Below the pieces are notes generated by a model. It was not told where the DNA came from. It saw only the letters and a list, made by a program, of their open reading frames with translations, and did not search any database. A stretch of 13,263 nt of DNA from an uncultured bacterium (lineage in GTDB: Bacteria > Actinomycetota > Coriobacteriia > Coriobacteriales > Coriobacteriaceae), in the NCBI GenBank assembly GCA_905216075.1, contig CAJMSO010000023.1, positions 1 through 13,263 on the forward strand. The letters are read 5' to 3'. This document shows positions 7,879 to 13,263 of the stretch, piece after piece; within the stretch, counting starts at the first letter, position 1, and each line of letters starts with the position of its first letter. The translations under genes were made by a program, and so were the position numbers.

Positions 7879-8376
7879 ATGCCGGGCGAGAATTTTCCTG
7901 GCGACAGGATCGTGAGTCTTGTCGACGAGCTCGAGGGGCTCATCGAAGAGGCTAAGACGCCGTTCGGCAAGAACGCCCAGATGAAGGTTATCGACGCCGA
8001 CGTCTTCTTTAACATCCTCGACGAGATTCGCATGAGCTATCCCGAGGAATGGCAGAAGTCCCGCCGTATCCTCAAGGAGCGCGAGGAGCTTATGGCTTCC
8101 GCCGCCGCTCAGGCCGATTCCATCATCGCCGATGCTCAGCAGCAGGCCCTCACCATTGCCGGTGAGCAGGAGATCGTCCGCTTAGCGCAGCAGCAGGCCG
8201 ACGATATCCGCGACCGCGCCCAGCAGTATGAGCGTGAGACGCGCTATGCTGCCGAGGATTACGCCGAGCAGGTCTTTACGCACCTCGAGGAGAACCTCAA
8301 GAGCCTGACCGGCACCGTCACCCGTTGTCGCCAGCAGCTTAACGAGGGTGCCGCCCAGCAGAATGGTCAGTGGTAA
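7879..8376 (+). CDS. Conserved coiled-coil protein of unknown function
   Basis: A 165-residue, strongly charged protein. The N-terminal part (about 1-55) is a small acidic domain with VSLVDELEGLIEEAKTPFG and the DADVFFNILDEIRMSYPEEW segment. From about 58 to 150 it becomes one long Ala/Gln/Glu/Arg-rich helix with heptad-like spacing (ADSIIADAQQQALTIAGEQE and onward), a coiled coil resembling F/V-ATPase stalk subunits or DivIVA tails. There is no signal peptide, membrane span or enzyme motif. Relatives in clostridia are often auto-annotated as ATPase, H+-ATPase subunit or DivIVA-like on coiled-coil similarity alone; I would not adopt those functions. ATG 7879 is preferred (AAAGGAG 7867-7873, 5 bases upstream); ATGs at 7855 and 7864 precede or overlap that site. 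Its stop overlaps the next start (TAATG), so it is coupled to the DUF177 gene and may relate to ribosome or lipid functions of its neighbours. Confidence 0.85.
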   Translation: MPGENFPGDRIVSLVDELEGLIEEAKTPFGKNAQMKVIDADVFFNILDEIRMSYPEEWQKSRRILKEREELMASAAAQADSIIADAQQQALTIAGEQEIVRLAQQQADDIRDRAQQYERETRYAAEDYAEQVFTHLEENLKSLTGTVTRCRQQLNEGAAQQNGQW

Positions 8377-8930
8377 TGGCTGAGTTCCCGAGCGTTACCG
8401 TCGATCTTTCCGAGCAGCTCGAGTTTCCTGGAGATTCGTATCCGCTGACCGGTAAGGTCGATGTCGCCACCTACACGGTGGGCGAGAAGGAGTACCAGCT
8501 TCAGGACGGCATCGACTACGACGTTGTCTTTACCAATGCCGGTACCGGTGTCTTGCTCACCGGTATGGTCCGCGCGCACGCCACTGGCGAGTGCGACCGT
8601 TGCCTGGAGCCCGCTTCGTTTGATATTGCCGGTGAGATTGAGGAGTTCTACCTCTTTGATGAGCCCGAGGATCCCGAGGCCTACGAGGACGGCTACGAGC
8701 TCCTGGGTGAGGACCGTATCGTCGATCTGGGTGAGCCCATCAATGACGCGGTCGTTATGGACACGCCGTTTGTGGTGCTCTGCAAGCCCGATTGCCGTGG
8801 TCTGTGCCCCACATGCGGTTGCAATCTCAACGTCGAGCAATGCGATTGCGCCGCCCAGGCAGAGGCAGAATGGGCCGCTGCCACGGAAAATCCATTTGCA
8901 GCATTGAAAAATCTCAAGCTTGATGAGTAA
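8376..8930 (+). CDS. yceD: DUF177 (YceD-family) protein with cysteine-rich C-terminus
   Basis: A 184-residue member of the DUF177/YceD family, which is almost always encoded directly before rpmF and is linked to 23S rRNA or large-subunit maturation, though its biochemistry is not fixed. Seen here are the central CDRCLEP motif (C73, C76) and a Cys cluster C136, C140, C144, C147, C149, C156, C158 (around CRGLCPTCGCNLN), arranged as a probable zinc-binding site. The C-terminal tail ends in the NPFAALKNLKLDE motif typical of the family. The start is ATG 8376, sharing one base with the preceding TAA; the in-frame GTG two codons earlier is less likely. Its position before rpmF is the strongest contextual support. 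Confidence 0.92.
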   Translation: MAEFPSVTVDLSEQLEFPGDSYPLTGKVDVATYTVGEKEYQLQDGIDYDVVFTNAGTGVLLTGMVRAHATGECDRCLEPASFDIAGEIEEFYLFDEPEDPEAYEDGYELLGEDRIVDLGEPINDAVVMDTPFVVLCKPDCRGLCPTCGCNLNVEQCDCAAQAEAEWAAATENPFAALKNLKLDE

Positions 8931-8935
8931 AACTG

Positions 8936-8944
8936 TGGTAGTAT
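8936..8944 (+). promoter_or_regulatory. Possible extended -10 promoter for rpmF
   Basis: TAGTAT at 8939-8944, preceded by TGTGG, lies just after the DUF177 stop and 51 bases before the rpmF start. No well-spaced -35 is evident (TTGATG at 8920-8925 is only 13 bases away). A separate promoter would let the ribosomal protein be made at higher levels than its upstream neighbours. Confidence 0.35.
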
Positions 8945-8994
8945 CGCTACTTGCGCGTAATCGCCACACTGGATAGTTCATAAGGAAGGTCACT

Positions 8995-9174
8995 ATGCCC
9001 GTACCTAAACAAAAGCAGGGTCGTATCCGCACTCACACCCGTCGTTCCGCCAACATGAAGATCTCGGCTGCGGCTCAGTCCACGTGCCCCCGTTGCGGCG
9101 CTGTCAAGCTTCCGCACCACGTGTGCCCCAGCTGCGGTTTCTACAAGGACCGCGAGGTTATCGTTACCGAGTAA
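8995..9174 (+). CDS. rpmF: 50S ribosomal protein L32
   Basis: A 59-residue basic protein beginning MPVPKQKQGRIRTHTRRSAN, the standard L32 N-terminus, with zinc-ribbon cysteines C31, C34, C44 and C47 (CPRCG and CPSCG) as in the zinc-binding form of L32. It belongs to the large ribosomal subunit, near the 23S rRNA peptidyl-transferase side. ATG 8995 is preceded by AAGGAAGG (8982-8989) at 5 bases, a strong ribosome site. The four cysteines mean this is the zinc-containing paralogue type; a zinc-independent copy, if any, is not in the window. It follows DUF177 by 64 bases and is followed by a terminator-like hairpin before plsX. Confidence 0.97.
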   Translation: MPVPKQKQGRIRTHTRRSANMKISAAAQSTCPRCGAVKLPHHVCPSCGFYKDREVIVTE

Positions 9175-9214
9175 CGGTATACTCTGGATGCGATGCCGTT
9201 CCAAATGGAACCAC

Positions 9215-9244
9215 AATGGCCGGCTCAATGAGTCGGCCATTTTT
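9215..9244 (+). terminator. Intrinsic terminator or attenuator between rpmF and plsX
   Basis: An 11-bp stem (9215-9225 with 9231-9241, one G-T pair; core AATGGCCGGCT/AGTCGGCCATT) encloses a 5-base loop and runs into TTTTT (9240-9244). It lies 41 bases after the rpmF stop, and its T-run ends only 4 bases before the plsX ribosome site. It should end most rpmF transcripts; read-through would set plsX expression. I see no clear plsX promoter downstream of it. Confidence 0.85.
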
Positions 9245-9261
9245 GTATAAGGAGCATGTAT

Positions 9262-10281
9262 ATGAGTAACGTTCGCGTTTGTGTAGACGTTGTGGGCGGA
9301 GACGAGAAACCTCAGGTTGTTCTCGATGGTATCGAGGCTGCGCTTGCCGCCGATCCCGATATCGAGGTCTTGGCGACTGGCCCGGCCGAAATCGTCAATC
9401 CCTTTGCAGCTTCCCATGCACGTGTTGAGGCCCTTGAGGCACCTGACGTTATCGCCATGGATGACGATCCCATTCGCGCCGTGATGACCAAGCGTAAGTC
9501 GTCGATCGTGCTTTCTTGCCGCGCCATTAAGAAGGGCAACGCGGATGCGTTCTTCTCCGCCGGCTCGACCGGTGCCATGACCGCCGCTGCCACCGCCTAC
9601 GTGACGCCGTTTAGGTATCAGGCCGAAGGCAAGAAGCAGCCGGTGCGCCCCTGTCTGACCAATGCGCTGCCCAATCGCGCCGGCGGTCTGACGGTGCTGT
9701 GCGACATGGGTGCCAACCCCGATGTCGAGGTTGACGATATGGTGCGTTTTGCCCAGATGGGCAGCGCCTATGCCCGCGTCGTCCTGGGCATCGAGCATCC
9801 CCGCGTCGGTCTGCTTGCCAACGGCGCCGAGGACGAGAAGGGTTCTAACTTTACCAAGGCCTGTTTCCCTGCTATGAAGGCCGCCGTTCCCGGCTTTGTT
9901 GGTAACTGCGAGGGCACCGACCTCACCTCAGGCAACTTCGATGTCGTCGTTGCCGATGGTATGTCGGGCAATATTGCGCTCAAGGCCACCGAGGGCGCTG
10001 CCAAGTTTTTGCTGCAGGAGCTCAAGGGTGTCTTTATGTCTTCGCTCGGCACCAAGATTGCCGCGCTGCTCATCAAAAAGCAGATGCGCGAGATTAAAGC
10101 CAAACTTTCGGGCGACGCCAAGGGCGGCGCGATTCTTTTGGGCCTGCGCGGCGTGGTCCTGATCGGCCATGGTGCCACCTCGGTCGAGGCTGTCAAAAAC
10201 GGTGCGCTCGCGGCGGCCGAAGCCGTGCGCGCCGGGCTGGTCGAGAATGTCGCCAACTCTATGGACGGTATCGTTTTATAA
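9262..10281 (+). CDS. plsX: Phosphate acyltransferase PlsX
   Basis: A 339-residue enzyme that converts acyl-ACP and phosphate to acyl-phosphate, the donor used by PlsY to make lysophosphatidic acid; it acts at the inner face of the membrane. Family motifs in order are VDVVGGDEKP near residue 8 (usual form VDAMGGD), FFSAGSTGAM (SAGSTGAM at 99-106; usual form GNTGAL), VGLLANGAEDEKG, FVGNCEGTDL, VVVADGMSGNIALKATEG, and GAILLGLRGVVLIGHGATS near the C-terminus. I start at ATG 9262 because AAGGAG (9249-9254) is 7 bases upstream; ATG 9256 would be only 1 base away. The two N-terminal motif variants are conservative and the length is normal, so it is probably active. It links directly to acpP, whose product supplies its substrate, and functionally to fakA upstream. 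Confidence 0.95.
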   Translation: MSNVRVCVDVVGGDEKPQVVLDGIEAALAADPDIEVLATGPAEIVNPFAASHARVEALEAPDVIAMDDDPIRAVMTKRKSSIVLSCRAIKKGNADAFFSAGSTGAMTAAATAYVTPFRYQAEGKKQPVRPCLTNALPNRAGGLTVLCDMGANPDVEVDDMVRFAQMGSAYARVVLGIEHPRVGLLANGAEDEKGSNFTKACFPAMKAAVPGFVGNCEGTDLTSGNFDVVVADGMSGNIALKATEGAAKFLLQELKGVFMSSLGTKIAALLIKKQMREIKAKLSGDAKGGAILLGLRGVVLIGHGATSVEAVKNGALAAAEAVRAGLVENVANSMDGIVL

Positions 10282-10328
10282 GAGCGAGTTAGAGCGCTGT
10301 TATGTGCTTCGCGGTGCACGTCGTGGGG

Positions 10329-10334
10329 TAGAAT
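10329..10334 (+). promoter_or_regulatory. Possible -10 element for acpP
   Basis: TAGAAT preceded by GGGG lies in the 124-base gap between plsX and acpP. No clear -35 is recognisable at 16-18 bases upstream (GCTTCG region). If used, transcription would begin near 10341, seven or so bases before the palindrome at 10348. ACP is one of the most abundant cell proteins, so a dedicated promoter is expected. Confidence 0.4.
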
Positions 10335-10347
10335 CAGAACCGTGTCT

Positions 10348-10376
10348 TGGTACCGCCCGGGCGGTACCATTCTTTT
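10348..10376 (+). promoter_or_regulatory. Perfect GGTACC-type palindrome plus T-run in the acpP leader
   Basis: Bases 10348-10369 are a perfect 22-nt palindrome whose inner 20 bases read GGTACCGCCCGGGCGGTACC, followed by TTCTTTT (10370-10376). As RNA it would fold into a 9-bp stem with a CCGG loop and a T-run, an intrinsic terminator or attenuator shape. As DNA it is an ideal site for a dimeric repressor placed just after the possible acpP start site. It could end plsX transcripts, attenuate acpP, or serve as an operator for a lipid regulator; the sequence alone cannot choose. Confidence 0.7.
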
Positions 10377-10405
10377 GGTATTCATGCACTATGAGAGGAA
10401 GCGCT

Positions 10406-10648
10406 ATGGACCGCTCCGAAATCTTCGACAAGATCGCCGAGGTCGCTGCTGACGTTCTGGGCGTCGATGTTGCCGAAATTAGCGAGGAGACCACCTTTGA
10501 CGACCTCGATGCCAACTCGCTCGAGCGCCTGCAGCTGGTTACGGCTATCGAGGACGAGTTCAACCTCGAGATCGATGACGAGACCCTACTCTCGCTCAAC
10601 TCTGTCGCCGACGCCGTCGACGCGATCGAAAACGCCAGGGAGGCCTAG
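10406..10648 (+). CDS. acpP: Acyl carrier protein
   Basis: An 80-residue, very acidic four-helix protein that carries growing acyl chains on a phosphopantetheine arm during fatty acid synthesis. The attachment serine is Ser38 in DDLDANSLERLQLV; most ACPs have Asp-Ser-Leu here, whereas this one has Asn-Ser-Leu. Helix II (about 38-52) with acidic residues for partner docking, and the closing segment SLNSVADAVDAIENA, are normal. ATG 10406 follows the purine-rich GAGAGGA (10393-10399). The gene is placed between plsX, whose enzyme consumes acyl-ACP, and rnc, whose ribosome site lies within the last codons of acpP. The altered residue before Ser and the context both fit the main fatty-acid-synthesis ACP better than a polyketide carrier, but only the context argues for that. 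Confidence 0.93.
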   Translation: MDRSEIFDKIAEVAADVLGVDVAEISEETTFDDLDANSLERLQLVTAIEDEFNLEIDDETLLSLNSVADAVDAIENAREA

Positions 10649-10651
10649 GTC

Positions 10652-11377
10652 TTGGCTTTATCCGAACGACTTACGCGTGCCCAGGAAATCCTGGGGCACG
10701 AGTTCAATAATAAGGTGCTGCTGCGCGCGGCCCTTACGCATCCCTCGGCAGTCGAGGGCCAGCCGGTTTCTGCCAGCTATGAGCGCCTTGAGTTCTTGGG
10801 CGATTCCATTTTGGGTGCTGTGGTCGCACGCTCCCTGTTTGAGTCCTATCCTGAGTTTGACGAGGGCAAGCTCACGCGCCTGAAGGTGTCGCTTGTCTCG
10901 GGCGCTACGCTGTCCGAGGTTTCTCACGAGCTGGGCATCGACGACATCATCATCTTTGGTGCCTCCGAGACCGGTACCGGTGCGCGCGGCCTGCATTCGG
11001 CGCTCGAGAACGTCTACGAGTCGCTCGTGGGCGCACTGTACCTGGATGCCGGCTGGGACGTTGCGGCGGAGTTTATCCATCGTACGCTTAAGCCGCATTT
11101 GGCTTCCGAGCGCGCCGAGCATCCCGCGAACCCCAAGTCGTTTTTGCAGGAGTGCGTGCAAGCCGACGGTCACGAACCCCCGGCGTACAAGCTCGTTGGC
11201 TCCGAGGGCCCGGCGCATGCGCCCACCTTTACCGCCGTGGTGTTGATCGATGGTATTCGTCAGGGTCGCGGCTCCGGCTCCTCAAAGAAGGAAGCCGAGG
11301 GAGCCGCCGCGCTCGAAGCGCTCGACCGCATGGGTTACACCACCAACGGCGTGATTCTGAACAAGAAGCACGTGTAA
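10652..11377 (+). CDS. rnc: Ribonuclease III
   Basis: A 241-residue double-strand-specific endonuclease that processes rRNA precursors and structured mRNAs. The RNase III domain (about 1-150) has the signature ERLEFLGDSILG (from 44; Glu47 and Asp51 as metal-binding acids) and ENVYESLVGALYLDAG, in which Glu123 matches the second-site catalytic Glu, while the acid three residues before it (Asp114 in E. coli) is Asn120. The dsRNA-binding domain is at about 160-235 (NPKSFLQECVQADG, then APTFTAVVLIDG and GSGSSKKEAEGAAALEAL). The start codon is TTG at 10652, supported by AGGGAGG (10637-10643) 8 bases upstream and by the expected N-terminal length. The gene lies 3 bases after acpP and 10 before smc, the widespread acpP-rnc-smc arrangement. 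Confidence 0.95.
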   Translation: MALSERLTRAQEILGHEFNNKVLLRAALTHPSAVEGQPVSASYERLEFLGDSILGAVVARSLFESYPEFDEGKLTRLKVSLVSGATLSEVSHELGIDDIIIFGASETGTGARGLHSALENVYESLVGALYLDAGWDVAAEFIHRTLKPHLASERAEHPANPKSFLQECVQADGHEPPAYKLVGSEGPAHAPTFTAVVLIDGIRQGRGSGSSKKEAEGAAALEALDRMGYTTNGVILNKKHV

Positions 11378-11387
11378 GCGAGGAACC

Positions 11388-13263
11388 GTGTATCTCAAGT
11401 CCCTCACGCTCAAAGGGTTCAAGTCGTTTGCCGACCGCGCCCATATGACGTTTGAGCCGGGCCTGACCGTCATCGTCGGTCCCAACGGCTCGGGAAAATC
11501 GAACATCTCTGACTCGATTCTGTGGGTCCTGGGCGAGCAGAGCGCCAAGCAGCTGCGCGGCCAGGCCATGGAGGATGTCATCTTCTCGGGCTCGTCAGCG
11601 CGCAAGCCGGTGGGTGTCGCCGAGGTCACGCTTGTGCTCGATAACTCGGACCATATGCTGCCCGTCGATTTTGACGAGGTCGCCATCACCCGTCGTATGT
11701 ATCGCTCGGGCGAAAGCGAGTACCTCATCAACTCGAGCCCGTGCCGCCTGATGGACATTCAGGACATCTTGCACGATTCGGGCCTGGGCAAGGATACACA
11801 TTCCATCATCAGCCAGGGCAAGCTCGATGCCATCTTGCAGAGCCGCCCTGAGGAGCGCCGTGCCCTCATCGAGGAGGCCGCCGGCATCTCCAAGCACAAG
11901 CGCCGCAAGGAGCGTGCGCTCAAAAAGATTAAGTCGATGGACGAGCACCTGACGCGTGCCCGCGACATCAATAAGGAAATCGCCCGTCAGCTGCGACCGT
12001 TGGAGCGTCAGGTCGATCGCGCGCGCAAGTACAAAGAGCTATCCTCGCGTGCGAACGAGCTTACGCAGATGCTAGCCGTCGACGAGCTGCGTTCGCTGCA
12101 GTCGCAGTGGAACGACCTGGAGAGCCGTTCCAAGGAAGGCGCCGCCGAGCTGGAGCTTGCGCAGTACCGCTTGGGCGAAAAGGAGCGCGAGCTCGAGAAG
12201 CTTCAGGTCATGCTCGAGGAAAAGGGCCTGTTTGTGGGCGACCTGGGCGAGCAGCGCCGTCATATGCAAGATGTGGTCGGCCGCATTAACTCCGACATGC
12301 GCCTGCTCGAGGAAAAGGGCCACAACATGGTGTCGCGCCTGTCTGACATGCGCGGGCAGATTTCGAGCTCCGAGCATCAGCGACGTCGCGTGTTCGAGGA
12401 GCTCGAGGACGCGCGTGCGCAGCTTGAGGAAGTGACCGGTGCGCACATGCAGGCCCAGGAGGACGTCGACGCCGCTGGTCCTGCCGCCGCTGAGCTCCAC
12501 GAGCGGCGCGTGGCGCTCGACAATCAGATTTCGCAGCTTACGCGTGAGCAACGCGATGTGCAGCGCGTGGCCGATAACGCCGCGCTCGAGCTTGCCAAGG
12601 TGAAGGACTCGCTGAGCAATGCCGAGGTCGAGGACAACATGTATGCCTCGCGCCTGGAGCAGATTGACGAGCAGCTCGAGGAGGTCATGGCCTCGCTCGA
12701 GAGCCGTCGCGACCGCGCCGAGGAGCTTGAGGGCGCTCTTGAGGAAGCGCGCCAGGCTCAGGTTGATGCGCGTGAGGCCACCGAGACGGCACGCGCGGCC
12801 CTGAAGGACCTGCGTGCCCGCGAGAGTGAGGCGCGCAACAAGCTATCCGAGGTGCGCTCGGAGCTTGCCAGCCAAAAGAAACTCGATGCCCGCATGGCCG
12901 ACAGCTCGCCGCTCGTGAGCCGTCTGGTGGGTGCGCTGGGCGACGATGTCTTGGGTCGTCTGGGCGACGTGCTGGAGGCCCCGCGCGAGCTTGAGGGCCT
13001 GGTTGAGCAATTGCTCGCCGGCGATATCGATGCGCTGCTGTTTGATGACGCCGCCACGCTTGAGCGTGCCGGTCGTGCGGCTCTGGACCAAAAGAAGGCC
13101 TCGGGCGAAGCACTGCTGGTGGCGCGCGGCGTGAGCGGCTCTACCGCCGCTGAGGGCGCTGCCGGTACCCGCCTGGTTGATCGTCTGTCCGTGCGCGCAG
13201 GCTACGGACCCGTCGTCGAGGCGCTGCTCGGCGGCTATTACGTCGTTGACGATCTTGCTGCCG
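11388..13263 (+). CDS. smc: Chromosome segregation protein SMC (partial, 3' truncated)
   Basis: The first 625 codons of the SMC ATPase, the condensin core that organises and segregates the chromosome with ScpA and ScpB. It starts at GTG 11388 (AGCGAGGA just upstream), giving the canonical MYLKSLTLKGFKSFAD. Walker A is GPNGSGKS (31-38). The Q-loop/arm junction region SQGKLDAILQSRPEERRALI with EEAAGI lies at about 141-166. From about 170 to 500 a continuous Glu/Arg/Leu-rich coiled coil forms the ascending arm, and from about 503 (SSPLVSRLVGALGDDVLGRL) the hinge dimerisation domain begins. The descending arm and the head half with the ABC signature and Walker B lie beyond the window. I read the frame to the last base and found no stop. 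ftsY would be the expected next gene. Confidence 0.97.
   Translation, partial: MYLKSLTLKGFKSFADRAHMTFEPGLTVIVGPNGSGKSNISDSILWVLGEQSAKQLRGQAMEDVIFSGSSARKPVGVAEVTLVLDNSDHMLPVDFDEVAITRRMYRSGESEYLINSSPCRLMDIQDILHDSGLGKDTHSIISQGKLDAILQSRPEERRALIEEAAGISKHKRRKERALKKIKSMDEHLTRARDINKEIARQLRPLERQVDRARKYKELSSRANELTQMLAVDELRSLQSQWNDLESRSKEGAAELELAQYRLGEKERELEKLQVMLEEKGLFVGDLGEQRRHMQDVVGRINSDMRLLEEKGHNMVSRLSDMRGQISSSEHQRRRVFEELEDARAQLEEVTGAHMQAQEDVDAAGPAAAELHERRVALDNQISQLTREQRDVQRVADNAALELAKVKDSLSNAEVEDNMYASRLEQIDEQLEEVMASLESRRDRAEELEGALEEARQAQVDAREATETARAALKDLRARESEARNKLSEVRSELASQKKLDARMADSSPLVSRLVGALGDDVLGRLGDVLEAPRELEGLVEQLLAGDIDALLFDDAATLERAGRAALDQKKASGEALLVARGVSGSTAAEGAAGTRLVDRLSVRAGYGPVVEALLGGYYVVDDLAA

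Noticed and set aside
7879..8376. ATP synthase or V-ATPase stalk subunit
   Set aside because: Similarity is limited to coiled-coil composition; there is no membrane anchor and no other ATPase subunit gene nearby.
10341..10376. T-box riboswitch, because TGGTACCGC resembles the conserved T-box sequence
   Set aside because: Only about 66 bases separate the plsX stop from this point, too short for stem I and a specifier loop, and the gene downstream (acpP) is not an amino-acid gene. The match comes from the palindrome.

Overview
This window is about 60% GC by eye, with every gene on the + strand. It carries core housekeeping genes in an order that recalls Firmicutes, combined with a GC-rich codon style. 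The group-1 sigma factor with a long acidic then basic N-terminal stretch, the dnaG-rpoD linkage, CCA-encoding tRNAs and the gene order point to a Coriobacteriia actinobacterium, most likely Collinsella or a close relative. That taxonomic call is an inference from recognition; no search was run.

Layout. (1) 1-422: 3' end of the gene before rpoD, read as dnaG. (2) 533-1882: rpoD, encoding the housekeeping sigma factor, closed by a 14-bp terminator hairpin. (3) 1932-2008: a non-coding repeat block with an almost perfect 54-nt palindrome and a partial tandem duplication. (4) 2031-2306: a compact stable-RNA unit with its own promoter, two identical tRNA-Asn(GTT) genes and a terminator. (5) 2465-6694: an Asp23/YloU-family gene, the fatty-acid kinase gene fakA (yloV), and recG, whose reading frame is broken near 6023-6112. 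(6) 6691-7810: rsmD and coaD, overlapping each other and recG. (7) 7879-9174: a coiled-coil protein of unknown function, the DUF177/YceD protein gene and rpmF. (8) 9262-13263: plsX, acpP, rnc and the first 625 codons of smc, which runs off the window.

How the genes work together. Three themes overlap: lipid supply (FakA phosphorylates exogenous fatty acids, PlsX interconverts acyl-ACP and acyl-phosphate, AcpP carries acyl chains, CoaD makes the CoA precursor that donates the ACP prosthetic arm); ribosome and RNA maturation (RsmD, L32, DUF177, RNase III, tRNA-Asn); and chromosome replication and maintenance (DnaG, RecG, SMC). The order yloU-yloV-recG and plsX-acpP-rnc-smc matches one Bacillus subtilis cluster, while rsmD-coaD-(x)-DUF177-rpmF matches a second one; here the second is inserted into the first. 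Many ATGA-type overlaps indicate translational coupling, while terminators at 2278-2306 and 9215-9244 and leader elements before acpP divide the run into several transcription units.

I found no prophage, CRISPR array, defence system or transposase gene. The points most worth a second look are the broken recG, the palindromic repeat after rpoD, the perfect palindrome in the acpP leader, and the conserved-looking coiled-coil gene between coaD and DUF177.
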